The notes under the pieces: model-generated | The model's database searches: none | What the model was told of the DNA's origin: nothing | What the model saw: only the letters and a program-made list of their open reading frames with translations | Shown: positions 33,555-41,976 of the stretch, in pieces | Layout of the letters: each line of letters begins with the position of its first letter | Numbering within the stretch: the stretch's first letter is position 1 | Source of the DNA: Anaerolineales bacterium | GTDB taxonomy: Bacteria > Chloroflexota > Anaerolineae > Anaerolineales > Villigracilaceae | NCBI GenBank assembly: GCA_026928255.1 | Contig: JAIXKJ010000008.1 | Coordinates: forward strand, 535,298 to 599,297 | Direction of reading: 5' to 3' | Length of the DNA stretch: 64,000 nt | Position numbers and translations under genes: made by a program

Positions 33555-34357
33555 GGGGTTTCCTGCAAAGCCTCAAAGGCTTCTTGCGTCGCCGCCGTTA
33601 AATTAATAATTCGTTTCCTTGATAACTCGCAATAATTTTCATCCACTTCAATTCCCACGCCCTTTCTTTTATTTTGAACGGCGGCGATGACCGTCGTGCC
33701 GCTTCCGCTGAACGGGTCGAGAATCGTATCGCCGACGTAACTAAACATCTTCACGCAACGTTTTGGCAGTTCCAGCGGAAACGGCGCAGGGTGTCCGATG
33801 CGTTTTTTGCTTTCGCCGTTAAACGTCCAAACGCCGTTTGTCCATTCCATGAACTCGGTTTTTGTAATGTCCGATTCTTTGCTTCCGCTAACTTTCTTCC
33901 ATTGCTTTTTATAGAGGATGACGATTAATTCAACGGGCGCGATGACGTAAGGGGCGGACGCGCTCATCCACGAACCCCAAGCCGTGCGGCGAGAGATGTT
34001 CCCTTCGTTCCAAATAACGGTGGAATGATATTGAAAACCGATTTCTTTAGCGAGAGTAGTAATATCCGCGCCGACGCTTTGTTGCCCGCCTTTGTTTTTA
34101 TCGAGCGGAATGTTTAAACAAAATCGTCCGTCGTCTTTTAACCAACTGAAACAGCGGCTCATCCATTGCCGAGTAAATTCTAAATAGTCCGCATAAGAAA
34201 TATCGTCTTTGTGGGAATTATATTGAATGTCCACATTATAAGGCGGAGAAGTAACGATTAAATCAATGCTGTTATCTTCAATAAGGCGAGTCGTAATTAC
34301 GTCGTCATTTACGATTTTTGCCGAATTGTTGTCAAAAAAAATATTGGGGTTTGTCAT
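33551..34357 (-). CDS. DNA methyltransferase (beta-class, N4-cytosine/N6-adenine)
   Basis: A 268-residue methylase. The catalytic motif [10 protein letters not shown], comes first and the SAM-binding motif [14 protein letters not shown], is near the C-terminus: the beta-class order. SPPY is shared by N4-cytosine and some N6-adenine enzymes, so the base is undecided. It protects host DNA from the co-encoded HNH nuclease. Transcription runs methylase first, then nuclease, so protection would precede cutting. No strong Shine-Dalgarno is seen before ATG 34357. Confidence 0.92.
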   Translation of the reverse strand: MTNPNIFFDNNSAKIVNDDVITTRLIEDNSIDLIVTSPPYNVDIQYNSHKDDISYADYLEFTRQWMSRCFSWLKDDGRFCLNIPLDKNKGGQQSVGADITTLAKEIGFQYHSTVIWNEGNISRRTAWGSWMSASAPYVIAPVELIVILYKKQWKKVSGSKESDITKTEFMEWTNGVWTFNGESKKRIGHPAPFPLELPKRCVKMFSYVGDTILDPFSGSGTTVIAAVQNKRKGVGIEVDENYCELSRKRIINLTAATQEAFEALQETP

Positions 34358-34406
34358 TAGGGTTTTCTACTTCTTTCTAATTTCTCGTCATTATAAACCG
34401 CGCGCA

Positions 34407-35252
34407 CTATTTTCTTTTATAACGCGCCGTCATCACTGGACAAGGCGCTCGCTCCATCACTTCCGACGTAACGTTCGACGAATACTTTTGCCGCAGCGAC
34501 ATTCCGCTATAGGACGAGCCCATGCACAAAAGGTCGTAATCGCCTTCCGCCGCCTCTTTCAGAATCTCTTCCACAATCTGTCCTTGTCGCGCTTTGACCG
34601 AAGCCGCAACGCCCGCCGTCCGCGCCGCCTCTAACGACTCGCGCAAATTGCGTCCAATAGGCGTGTCCGTTTCAGTTAAGGTCTGCCAATTTTTCGCCAC
34701 CGTTTCCGCCGTCGGGTAATTAAAATCAATCGGCGGGACGACATGCAACAAGGTCAGTTCCGCGCCGCGCTTCATCGCAATCTGCATCGCAATATCTTCC
34801 GCGCTCACCTCGTAGCCCAGCCCGCCCACGCTAATCAAAATTTTTTGCGCGGGGATTTTCGCCTTCGTCGCATAAAACAGCGGCTGCTCCACCGCCTCGA
34901 TAAAATCTCGAATGGAACGCCCCTTCACCCAATGCTGAATTGGCGAACGCCCCATCGGCGACAAGACGACAATGGAATCGTCCTCGCGCGCTCGTTTCGG
35001 CACAATTTCTTCCGCGCCGCCATTCTGGACTTCGAGTTTATATTCCGCGCCGCGAGCCTTAAACAAGCCGACGGCTTTTTCAAAAATCTCTGTCAGCGGA
35101 TAGGCGTCGTCAATTGCGGCGGGGTTGTCCTCTTCGTTGATTCCCAACAGCGTGATTTTTCCTTGCAGCGTTTCAGCGAGCCACGCGCCTTGTTCGAGCG
35201 CCGCAAAACTTTCTCGATTTCCGTTTGTAACGATTAGAAGATTAACAGACAT
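34407..35252 (-). CDS. Tandem universal stress protein
   Basis: A 281-residue protein with two UspA domains, about 1-130 and 135-281. The second has the nucleotide-binding style KILISVGGLGYE and GSSYSGMSLRQKYSSNVTSEVM, where G-x2-G-x9-G binds ATP in relatives; the first, degenerate, has VVLSPMGRSPIQHWVKGRSIRDF. I start it at ATG 35252 (MSVNLLIV). It ends an operon ogt - chromate transporter halves - usp, with 11 bases to the transporter gene. The role is probably stress survival; the trigger is unknown. Confidence 0.87.
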   Translation of the reverse strand: MSVNLLIVTNGNRESFAALEQGAWLAETLQGKITLLGINEEDNPAAIDDAYPLTEIFEKAVGLFKARGAEYKLEVQNGGAEEIVPKRAREDDSIVVLSPMGRSPIQHWVKGRSIRDFIEAVEQPLFYATKAKIPAQKILISVGGLGYEVSAEDIAMQIAMKRGAELTLLHVVPPIDFNYPTAETVAKNWQTLTETDTPIGRNLRESLEAARTAGVAASVKARQGQIVEEILKEAAEGDYDLLCMGSSYSGMSLRQKYSSNVTSEVMERAPCPVMTARYKRK

Positions 35253-35263
35253 GACCCATCCCA

Positions 35264-35803
35264 TTAACGAAATAATAGCACGCCCAAAATTCCCGCGCCC
35301 AACAACACCAGCGGGGAGGGAACGTCCAGCCAAAAGGCGACGGCGCTTAACGCCGCGATGAACAAAGCGCGTTTATCCGCAACTTTATTTTTTCCCACGC
35401 GGAATAATTCCCACGCGACCATAACAATCAACGCCGCTACGGCCGGGCTCATCCCCGCGACGAAACCGGTCAGCCAATTTTCATGTTGAATTTGCCGTAA
35501 AACCAAAGACAGCGCAAGCATCATCACCGTCGGCGGCAGGACAGCGCCCAACAGGGCGATGAAAACTCCCGTTACGCCGCTGGCGGCATGTCCGATGAAC
35601 ATTGCCAATTTCAGCGCTTCGCTGCCCGGCAAAAAATTGGAGAATCCGACCGCTTCGACAAAGCGCTCTTCGGTCATCAACGAGCCGACGGATTCTTTGT
35701 ACAACAATCCAATCGAAGCGGGACCCGAAGGGGAAATTAAATTAACTTTGAGAAACATCCAGAATAACTGGAAATGTTTTGAGGATTTCAACCAATTTCT
35801 CAT
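35264..35803 (-). CDS. Chromate transporter, short-chain CHR subunit
   Basis: A 179-residue CHR-family half-protein with about six helices. Family marks are FLKVNLISPSGPASIGLLYKE, the VGFSNFLPGSEALKLAMFIG block and PP near VLPPTVMM. Short CHR proteins work as pairs encoded side by side; the first half overlaps this gene by ATGA. They export chromate or related anions driven by the membrane potential. Substrate by homology only. Confidence 0.88.
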   Translation of the reverse strand: MRNWLKSSKHFQLFWMFLKVNLISPSGPASIGLLYKESVGSLMTEERFVEAVGFSNFLPGSEALKLAMFIGHAASGVTGVFIALLGAVLPPTVMMLALSLVLRQIQHENWLTGFVAGMSPAVAALIVMVAWELFRVGKNKVADKRALFIAALSAVAFWLDVPSPLVLLGAGILGVLLFR

Positions 35804-36321
35804 AGGTTAGATAAAAACAGCGCCCCGATAATTCCGGCGATGACAATCACGAATCGTTCGGGAATTTTTCGATACATGGCGATAAAACTTGCCAACGCCA
35901 ACCCGCTGCCGACCCAACTTATTCCGCCGCCTTTTTCAAAAATCTTCCAGGCGGTAAAAACCATCAAGACCGAGATGGCGGGAGTCAACCCTTCGACGAA
36001 ACTGCCAATCCACGCTTCGCGCCGTAGGCGATGCAAAACCAGCGTTACGCCGAGAATAATCAGCGTCGGCGGGAGGATGGAGGCAATCAGCGCGACTAAA
36101 CCGCCGAGTATGCCATGCGCCGCATAGCCGACGTACATGGCGAGTTGCAGCGCGTCGCTGCCCGGCAACACGGACGAAAAACCGACCGCTTGCACAAATT
36201 GCTCTTCGGTTACGAAACGCCCAACCGCTTCGTGATACAGCAATCCAACCGACGCGGGGCCGGAGGTGCTAAGCAAATTAACTTTTAGGAACGTCCAAAA
36301 CAATAACAGGAGTTCGTTCAT
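35800..36321 (-). CDS. Chromate transporter, short-chain CHR subunit
   Basis: A 173-residue partner of the preceding CHR half, about as related to it as paired subunits usually are: FLKVNLLSTSGPASVGLLYHE, VGFSSVLPGSDALQLAMYVGYAAHG, ILPPTL. About six helices. It starts inside the ogt stop (ATGA) and ends inside the start of the second half. Coupling of all three genes by four-base overlaps implies one transcript with fixed stoichiometry. Confidence 0.88.
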   Translation of the reverse strand: MNELLLLFWTFLKVNLLSTSGPASVGLLYHEAVGRFVTEEQFVQAVGFSSVLPGSDALQLAMYVGYAAHGILGGLVALIASILPPTLIILGVTLVLHRLRREAWIGSFVEGLTPAISVLMVFTAWKIFEKGGGISWVGSGLALASFIAMYRKIPERFVIVIAGIIGALFLSNL

Positions 36322-36845
36322 TCGCCGAAGTGTATCACGCCTTCTAACGCCAATAGACGAATTTTAGTCGGCAGCCCGTCGCCGCCGCCGTAGCCGTGAA
36401 GTTTGCCGTCCGAGCCGAGAATGCGATGACACGGCACGACGATTGGCACGGGGTTGGTCGCGTTGGCAGAGCCGACGGCGCGGTAGGCGTTGGGATGTCC
36501 GATCTTTTGGGCGATGTCTTTATACGTCCGCGTTTCGCCGTAGGGGACGCGGAAAACCGCTTGCAAGGCTTTGCGTTGAAACGGCGTAAACGGCGACCAA
36601 TCAATTGGCGCGCTAAATTCTTTTCGTTTGCCGCTGAAATATTCGCGCAGTTCTTTGACGTAGGGCGCGAGTTTCTTTTGATTTGGAATAAATTCGCCTT
36701 TGAATTTCTGCAAGTAGGAATCCAGCTCGGGCTGACGATCCGCCCACTCGACGGCGATTAAGCCCGCGTCGGTGGCGGCGAGGCGGAAGTCGCCAAAGGG
36801 CGTTCCGTTTAATTCTCCAAGATAAATTTTGAAAGTTGTCATCAT
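36318..36845 (-). CDS. ogt: Methylated-DNA--[protein]-cysteine S-methyltransferase
   Basis: Repairs O6-alkylguanine by transferring the alkyl group to its own cysteine. The acceptor is in PIVVPCHRILGSDGKLHGY, and the DNA-binding helix region is TYKDIAQKIGHPNAYRAVG with the arginine finger. At 175 residues the sequence fits Ogt-type enzymes. GGAG lies 7 bases before ATG 36845; the earlier frame start would lack it. It leads an operon with chromate transport and stress proteins, a plausible DNA-damage/oxyanion defence set. Confidence 0.93.
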   Translation of the reverse strand: MMTTFKIYLGELNGTPFGDFRLAATDAGLIAVEWADRQPELDSYLQKFKGEFIPNQKKLAPYVKELREYFSGKRKEFSAPIDWSPFTPFQRKALQAVFRVPYGETRTYKDIAQKIGHPNAYRAVGSANATNPVPIVVPCHRILGSDGKLHGYGGGDGLPTKIRLLALEGVIHFGE

Positions 36846-37001
36846 GTTTTCTCCGTCAACCTTAAGCATACCCAAAAACGTTTACAGACTTGTAAGTTAT
36901 CGAACAATCGTAGGGCAATCGTAGGTTAATCGTCAAGTTGCTTTTTGAGAAGGGTGATAAATTTGAGCGCATAAGGTGATTTCTCTTCTCCTCCTTTCAA
37001 A

Positions 37002-37030
37002 GAGAACCGCGGTCGGCGTCCGCGGTTCTC
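37002..37030. terminator. 11-bp-stem hairpin
   Basis: GAGAACCGCGG pairs perfectly with CCGCGGTTCTC across a 7-base loop, upstream of the GIY-YIG gene. There is no T-run, so it may be a structural repeat or a boundary element. Confidence 0.55.
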
Positions 37031-37043
37031 GCATTTAACGGAA

Positions 37044-37049
37044 TATAAT
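37044..37049 (+). promoter_or_regulatory. -10 box of a probable leaderless mRNA
   Basis: TATAAT lies 6 bases before ATG 37056, with no Shine-Dalgarno, so transcription should begin at or near the start codon. Confidence 0.6.
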
Positions 37050-37055
37050 TTTGCG

Positions 37056-37301
37056 ATGGGATTTTTTTGCTACATCCTCGAATGCGCGGACGGGACGTTT
37101 TACACAGGTTGGACGACCGACCCCGAACGGCGCGTGGCGCAACATAATCGCGGAGTCGGCGCGAGGTACACGAAAACTCGCCGACCGGTGAAGTTGGTTT
37201 ATCTCGAAGAACAAGCGGACAAAATTTGCGCGTTAAAAAGGGAGAGAGCGATTAAGGCGCTCTCTCGAAAAAAGAAAATGGACTTGCTCGCGCCTGAATA
37301 A
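37056..37301 (+). CDS. GIY-YIG nuclease-domain protein (YhbQ/UPF0213-like)
   Basis: An 81-residue, single-domain protein: [16 protein letters not shown] matches the GIY and YIG strands. The catalytic Arg follows in PERRVAQHN, and the Glu is in the region [19 protein letters not shown]. Stand-alone members are widespread; some have nuclease activity, but their biological role is unsettled. A TATAAT box 6 bases before ATG and no Shine-Dalgarno suggest a leaderless transcript. It converges with the phosphoribosyltransferase gene with a 4-base gap. Confidence 0.9.
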   Translation: MGFFCYILECADGTFYTGWTTDPERRVAQHNRGVGARYTKTRRPVKLVYLEEQADKICALKRERAIKALSRKKKMDLLAPE

Positions 37302-37305
37302 AATC

Positions 37306-37857
37306 TTAATCCGTAAATAGCGGCAAATGTCCCAACGAGCGGATGTTCATCCACTGCGAGCGGTCGCCTTCGGTGAGGATTGCCGCCTCGCCGACCGCCG
37401 TCGCCTCGGCTTTGTCAATCACCATTCGCATTCCTTGCAGCGTCGAACCTGTGCTGATGACGTCGTCCACAATTAGAACTTTTTTGCCTTTGATCAAAGC
37501 GCGGTCTTTCTCGTCTAAGAGCAGCGTCTGCGGTTGACCGGTGGTAATCGAAAGCGTCTCGGCGCGCAGGACGTCGCCCATATAAGGCTTGTACGTTTTC
37601 CGCAAAACGACATACGGTTTTTGCGTCTCTACCGCCAGCGCGTGAGCGATGGGAATGGACTTCGCTTCGGCGGTAACGAGCAAATCAAACTCGATGTCTT
37701 TCACTTGTTCGGCGAGGGCGCGCGCGCTGGCTTGCACCAATTCCACGTCGCCCAAAATGTTAAGGATGGCGATTCGCAAACCGGGTTTAATTTCAAACAG
37801 GCGCAGATCGCGCTTCACGCCCGCAATTTCGATGGAATAAACGTCGTGTTGAGTCAT
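37306..37857 (-). CDS. Purine-type phosphoribosyltransferase
   Basis: A 183-residue class I PRTase: PRPP motif KVLIVDDVISTGSTL, N-terminal half LLVTAEAKSIPIAHALA, and flexible-loop region YVVLRKTYKPYMGDVL. It is nearest to adenine/xanthine PRTases that lack the canonical APRT ends, so the base (adenine, xanthine or a regulatory ligand) is uncertain. GGAG 8 bases before ATG 37857 sets the start. Salvage of a nucleobase with PRPP is the likely role. Confidence 0.85.
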   Translation of the reverse strand: MTQHDVYSIEIAGVKRDLRLFEIKPGLRIAILNILGDVELVQASARALAEQVKDIEFDLLVTAEAKSIPIAHALAVETQKPYVVLRKTYKPYMGDVLRAETLSITTGQPQTLLLDEKDRALIKGKKVLIVDDVISTGSTLQGMRMVIDKAEATAVGEAAILTEGDRSQWMNIRSLGHLPLFTD

Positions 37858-37918
37858 AGGAATTCTCCGCAAAAAATCGCTGAAAGTTTATCACGAATTT
37901 CAATTAGAAAATTTGTGC

Positions 37919-37924
37919 TATACT
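37919..37924 (+). promoter_or_regulatory. -10 box of a probable leaderless mRNA
   Basis: TATACT lies 6 bases before ATG 37931; no Shine-Dalgarno is present. Confidence 0.55.
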
Positions 37925-37930
37925 TTGTTC

Positions 37931-38164
37931 ATGCGCCCTATTCGTTCCTCTGAAATCGGCTCGTATCTTTATTGTCGTCGCGCTTGGTATTATCGCAAGA
38001 GCGGCGTGGAATCAAAAAACCGCGCGGAGATGGACGCTGGCACGGCGCTTCATCGTCGGCACGGACGGCAAGTCTTCGCCGCTTCGCTCACGCGGACTTT
38101 GGGCTGGCTTCTGCTCGCCGCCGCCATCCTCGCGCTGACGGCGTATATCGCTTTCCAATTATGA
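37931..38164 (+). CDS. Cas4/Dna2-like nuclease, N-terminal part with membrane helix
   Basis: A 77-residue protein. RSSEIGSYLYCRRAWYYRKSG is the N-terminal block of Cas4-like nucleases, with the first iron-sulfur Cys followed by the RRAWYY motif. AEMDAGTALHRRHGRQV carries the conserved His. It ends with a membrane helix (LGWLLLAAAILALTAYIAF). The stop overlaps the ATG of the next gene (ATGA). It is in a different frame, so the nuclease is made as two proteins or by a frameshift. The remaining Cys and catalytic residues are in the next gene. Confidence 0.8.
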   Translation: MRPIRSSEIGSYLYCRRAWYYRKSGVESKNRAEMDAGTALHRRHGRQVFAASLTRTLGWLLLAAAILALTAYIAFQL

Positions 38165-38676
38165 CCGCGATTGTCTTTGTCCTCTTTTTTCTGGCGCTGA
38201 TTTTTTTCTGGCAGTCGGGGCGGCAGCGCAAAGCGGCGGGCTTGCCCGGCGGACGAGTCGTCTATTCCGACACGCGCGCTTGGAGCAACATCGCCAAACC
38301 GTTGTATTATCCCGCGCTCGGCTTAACGGGCAAGCCCGATTATCTCATCCAGAAAAAAGGGGCGATTATTCCCGTCGAAGTCAAATCGGGGCGCGCGCCC
38401 GAAGCGCCGTACGATTCGCACATCTTTCAATTGGCGTCTTATTGCTTGCTTGTGGAAAAGACCTACGGCTTTCGCCCGCCGTATGGAATCATCCATTACG
38501 AAAACCGCGACTTCGCCGTAGATTACACCCGCGAGTTGGAAGCCGCGTTAATTGAATTGCTCGCCGACATGCGCGAAGACGACTTGCGCGGCGGCGAAGT
38601 GAATCGCTCGCACAACCAACCCGCCCGCTGCCGCGCCTGCGGCTTCCGCGACGTCTGCGACCAACGGCTGGCGTAA
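38161..38676 (+). CDS. Cas4/Dna2-like PD-(D/E)XK nuclease, C-terminal part with membrane helix
   Basis: A 171-residue protein starting with a membrane helix (TAIVFVLFFLALIFFW). The nuclease core has GKPDYLIQKKGAIIPVEVKSGRAP (D...ExK catalytic motif), then HIFQLASYCLLVEKTYG with the QxxxY motif. The Cys-rich tail ARCRACGFRDVCDQ supplies the other three iron-sulfur ligands. Together with the preceding small protein it rebuilds a complete Cas4-like fold held at the membrane. No CRISPR array or other cas gene is in the window, so this is a stand-alone nuclease of unknown role. Confidence 0.85.
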   Translation: MTAIVFVLFFLALIFFWQSGRQRKAAGLPGGRVVYSDTRAWSNIAKPLYYPALGLTGKPDYLIQKKGAIIPVEVKSGRAPEAPYDSHIFQLASYCLLVEKTYGFRPPYGIIHYENRDFAVDYTRELEAALIELLADMREDDLRGGEVNRSHNQPARCRACGFRDVCDQRLA

Positions 38677-38700
38677 ATTTTCAAGGCGAAAGACAAAAGG

Positions 38701-38706
38701 TATAAT
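38701..38706 (+). promoter_or_regulatory. -10 box of a probable leaderless nadK mRNA
   Basis: TATAAT lies 6 bases before ATG 38713; TTTTCA 17 bases upstream is a weak -35. Confidence 0.6.
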
Positions 38707-38712
38707 TCGCGC

Positions 38713-39573
38713 ATGTCTTCGCCGTTTACCCCCAAACGCATCCTCGTCGCGGCTTACCCGAAAATGAAACCCGCCTTCGTCGAAGCGGAAGCGATGTCCG
38801 CGTTTTTTAAGGAAAAAGGAATCGCCAGCGCTTTCGGCTCGCTTTACGATGAAGAACTTCGCAAGCGCGTCAAAGGCGGCGAGTTTGATTTGCTGGTCGC
38901 CGTCGGCGGCGACGGGACGATGTTGCGCGCCGGGCATCTCTGCGCGCCGTCGGGCGTGCCGATTCTCGGCGTCAACTTGGGGCGCATCGGTTTCCTCATT
39001 CAAATTGAACGCGGCGAATGGCGCGATTATTTCGTCAAATTGTTGAGCGGCGAATCGTGGATCGAACAACGGATGATGTTGCGCGCCGAACACAGCCGCG
39101 CTGGCGAAAAACTGCATTCGTCGCTGGCGTTGAACGAAGTCGTCGTCGGGCGCGGACAATATCTGCGCCCCGTGCAACTGAACGTTTTTGTAGATCAGCG
39201 CGAACTGACTCGTTACGTCGCCGACGGCTTAATCGCCGCCACCGCCACCGGCTCGACAGCCTACGCCCTCGCCGCTGGCGGACCAATCCTTCCGCCCGAT
39301 TTACGCAACATCTTGCTCGTGCCGATTGCGCCGCACCTCTCCGTCGATCGCACCGTCGTCCTCTCCGAAGGCGCGGCGGTCAACGTCTTCGCTCAGAGCG
39401 AAAACGCCATTTTCAGCGTGGACGGTCAGCCGCCCATTCCGCTCATGGAAGACGACCTAGTCAGCATTTCGGCGGCGGACGTAACCGCGCAGTTTGTGCG
39501 CTTTGGCGACCCTGGCTATTTTTATCGCAACGTAACCATGCACCTTAACGAAAACTCTTTAGGACAATTATGA
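38713..39573 (+). CDS. nadK: NAD kinase
   Basis: Phosphorylates NAD to NADP. The 286-residue sequence has the catalytic GGDGT motif (VAVGGDGTMLRAGH), the conserved LGVNLGRIGFL, the NE motif in LALNEVVVGRG, and the DGLIAATATGSTAYALAAGGPI block that binds substrate. There is no Shine-Dalgarno and the -10 sits 6 bases before ATG. It heads nadK - B-box membrane protein - recN, linked by an ATGA overlap and a 3-base gap. Confidence 0.95.
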   Translation: MSSPFTPKRILVAAYPKMKPAFVEAEAMSAFFKEKGIASAFGSLYDEELRKRVKGGEFDLLVAVGGDGTMLRAGHLCAPSGVPILGVNLGRIGFLIQIERGEWRDYFVKLLSGESWIEQRMMLRAEHSRAGEKLHSSLALNEVVVGRGQYLRPVQLNVFVDQRELTRYVADGLIAATATGSTAYALAAGGPILPPDLRNILLVPIAPHLSVDRTVVLSEGAAVNVFAQSENAIFSVDGQPPIPLMEDDLVSISAADVTAQFVRFGDPGYFYRNVTMHLNENSLGQL

Positions 39574-40091
39574 GCGAACCGACAACCTTATACTGCTACG
39601 CTCACCCCGACCGCGAAACGACCTTGCGCTGCAAACGCTGCGAACGCCCGATTTGCGTCTCCTGCGCCGTTTCCACGCCGACCGGCTACATGTGCAAAGA
39701 CTGCGTCCGCCAGCGGCAAAAAACCTTTGACACGGCGCTGACTCAAGATTTTATTTTAGGTTTCGTCGTCGCTGCCGCGCTTTCGGGCGTCGCCTCTTTT
39801 CTGGCGACTTTCGTCGGCGGGCTAGGCTTTATCGGCTGGTTTTTGATTATTTTCGGCGCGCCAATTGCCGGCGGAATCATCGCCGAAGCCGTCCGCGCCG
39901 TTACCAAACGCCGACGTTCCCGCGCTTTATTTCTCACCGTCGGCGCGGGCGTAATCGTCGGCGCGTTGCCGATGATTCTCATCATGCTGTTTAGCATGAA
40001 TCTTTTCGGCTTAATTTTTCAAGGCATTTACTTGTTCATCGCCGCGCCGCTGGTTTACGCGCGTCTTTCTGGAATCCAACTTTCACGGTAG
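39570..40091 (+). CDS. B-box-type zinc-finger membrane protein
   Basis: A 173-residue protein. The N-terminal ~50 residues form a B-box-like zinc ribbon: C/H ligands in CYAHPDRETTLRCKRCERPICVSC and CKDC, cited here as blocks. Four membrane helices follow (about 60-170). Such B-box/membrane proteins are common in Chloroflexi and Actinobacteria, sometimes fused to rhomboid or Yip1-like domains; the function is unknown. It is coupled to nadK by ATGA and precedes recN by 3 bases. Confidence 0.82.
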   Translation: MSEPTTLYCYAHPDRETTLRCKRCERPICVSCAVSTPTGYMCKDCVRQRQKTFDTALTQDFILGFVVAAALSGVASFLATFVGGLGFIGWFLIIFGAPIAGGIIAEAVRAVTKRRRSRALFLTVGAGVIVGALPMILIMLFSMNLFGLIFQGIYLFIAAPLVYARLSGIQLSR

Positions 40092-40094
40092 CCT

Positions 40095-41831
40095 ATGCTC
40101 GTCGAACTTCGCATTCAAAATTTTGCCATTATAGACAAACTCGACCTGCGCTTCGGCGGCGGATTAATTATCCTCACCGGCGAAACAGGCGCGGGGAAAT
40201 CCATCATCCTCGACGCGATGCTGCTCTTGCTCGGCGGCAAAGCGGACGCGGCTTTCGTCCGCGCCGAATCAGAGGCGGCGTTTGTCGAAGGGGCGTTTCA
40301 ACTCAAAGGGGCGGAGCGCGAAGCGATTCACGAAATCCTCAAGCGCGAAGAACTGCTCGACGATCCCGATTACGTTACCCTCGCGCGCGAAGTCCGCAAG
40401 GAAGGGCGCAGCGTGGCGCGAGTTAATGGGCGCGCGGCGAGCGCGAGTTTGCTCAAAGAACTTGGCGCGTTGTTGATTGACATTCACGGGCAAGCCGAAC
40501 ACCTTTCGCTGCTCGACCCGCGCGCGCATCTCGGTCTGCTGGATCGCTACGCCGACGTCGCCAAACCGTTGAGCGAGTACCGCCAAACCTATCACGCGCT
40601 GACGGCTTTGCGCCGCGAGTTGAGCGACTTGCGCTCTGCTCAAGCGGATTCAGAACGGCGCGTTGAAATGTTGACCTATCAAGCGGACGAAATTGAATCG
40701 GCGCGGTTGAAAGTCGGCGAAGAAGAAGAATTGCGAAAAGAGCGCGACCGACTCGCCAACGCCGAAACGCTGGCGCAAAACGCGCAAGAAGCGCTCGTCG
40801 TCCTCGACGAAGGCTCGCCCGAAACGCCCGCCGCCAGCGACCTCTTTGGGCAGGCGGCGCAAGCCCTTTCCGCGTTGGCGAAAATTGACAAAGAGCAAAG
40901 CGAGTTGGCGAATCAAGCCGAGTCCATGCTCGAAGCGCTGGCGGATATCGTCCGCGATTTGCGCGATTACCTCGAAGAAATCGAGTTCAACCCCAAGCGT
41001 TTGGACGAAGTAGAAGAGCGGTTGGATTTGATTCACTCGCTCAATCGAAAATACGGCGGCAGCGTTTCCGCCGTCCTCGCGCGCGGCGCGGAAGCGAAGC
41101 GTCAACTGGAAAACATCAGCGGCGCGACGGAGCGCATCGCCGAGTTGGAGTCGCAAGAGTCCAAACTGCTGCAAACGCTCGCCGCGCAAGGCGACGCGCT
41201 TTCCGCCAAACGCAAGTCTGCCGCGCAGACCTTGAGTCAAGGCATCGAAGCGGAGTTGAACGATCTGAGAATGGAATCCGCCAAATTTGGCGCGGACTTC
41301 CAAACCAAACCCGACGCAAACGGCATTCCGCTGGCGGACGGAACGCGCCTCGCCTTTGACCAAAACGGATTCGACCGCGTGGAATTTCTCGTCGCCCCAA
41401 ACGTCGGCGAAGGGTTGAAGCCGTTGGCGAAGATCGCTTCCGGCGGCGAAACGTCGCGCTTAATGCTCGGTTTGAAAAACGTCATGGCGCGCGCCGACGA
41501 AGTCCCTTCGCTCATCTTCGACGAAATTGATCAAGGAATTGGCGGGCGCGTGGGCATGACCGTCGGACAAAAACTTTGGAATCTCTCGCGCAGTCATCAA
41601 GTCTTTTGCGTAACGCATCTTCCGCAATTGGCGGTCTTTGGCGCGGAACACTATCAGGTGCAAAAAATGACTGACAAGGGGCGCACGCTGACGCGCGTAA
41701 CGCGCCTCGAAGGCGAAGCGCGGCTGTTGGAACTTTCGCAAATGCTGGGCGAAGTCGGCGAAGGGACGTTGCGCTCCGCGCATGAGTTGTTGCAAAGCGC
41801 ACATAAATTTATTCAAGAAAAAGGGAAATAA
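40095..41831 (+). CDS. recN: DNA repair protein RecN (SMC-like ATPase)
   Basis: Assists double-strand break repair and sister-chromatid cohesion. The 578-residue, full-length protein has Walker A GETGAGKSI near residue 30. A long coiled coil with a central hinge (about 150-400) follows, then the signature IASGGETSRLMLGLK and Walker B LIFDEIDQGIGGRVG. The start MLVELRIQNFAIIDKLDL is typical. It is the last gene of the nadK unit and is followed at once by a terminator. Confidence 0.95.
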   Translation: MLVELRIQNFAIIDKLDLRFGGGLIILTGETGAGKSIILDAMLLLLGGKADAAFVRAESEAAFVEGAFQLKGAEREAIHEILKREELLDDPDYVTLAREVRKEGRSVARVNGRAASASLLKELGALLIDIHGQAEHLSLLDPRAHLGLLDRYADVAKPLSEYRQTYHALTALRRELSDLRSAQADSERRVEMLTYQADEIESARLKVGEEEELRKERDRLANAETLAQNAQEALVVLDEGSPETPAASDLFGQAAQALSALAKIDKEQSELANQAESMLEALADIVRDLRDYLEEIEFNPKRLDEVEERLDLIHSLNRKYGGSVSAVLARGAEAKRQLENISGATERIAELESQESKLLQTLAAQGDALSAKRKSAAQTLSQGIEAELNDLRMESAKFGADFQTKPDANGIPLADGTRLAFDQNGFDRVEFLVAPNVGEGLKPLAKIASGGETSRLMLGLKNVMARADEVPSLIFDEIDQGIGGRVGMTVGQKLWNLSRSHQVFCVTHLPQLAVFGAEHYQVQKMTDKGRTLTRVTRLEGEARLLELSQMLGEVGEGTLRSAHELLQSAHKFIQEKGK

Positions 41832-41856
41832 AAAACGCTCTCGATGAGCGTTTTTG
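41831..41856 (+). terminator. recN terminator
   Basis: AAAAACGCTC pairs with GAGCGTTTTT across a 5-base loop, overlapping the recN stop codon by one base. Confidence 0.88.
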
Positions 41857-41866
41857 GCTATTAAAT

Positions 41867-41905
41867 GTTGAACGCCAGGGTGAGGGGGGCACCCTAGCGG
41901 TCAAC
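41867..41905. other. Long imperfect hairpin near tRNA-Arg
   Basis: GTTGA-CGC-AGGGTG pairs with CACCCT-GCG-TCAAC, with three symmetrical single-base mismatches, around a G-rich 7-base loop. It lies 70 bases downstream of the tRNA-Arg 3' end (minus strand). It could be a processing or termination structure, or a small repeat element. Confidence 0.5.
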
Positions 41906-41976
41906 GATTGGAATCTTACACTGGGCGGCGTTAAAAGTCAAGAATCATAGAATAAGAAAATGTTAAGAATTCAAGA

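Noticed and set aside
37931..38164. Third UGA-interrupted gene (Cas4-like split read as Sec)
   Set aside because: Reading through the UGA at 38162-38164 gives a frame unrelated to nucleases; the nuclease continues in another frame from the overlapping ATG.
38161..38676. CRISPR-associated Cas4
   Set aside because: No cas1, cas2 or array is present, and both halves carry membrane helices; treated as a stand-alone Cas4-like nuclease.
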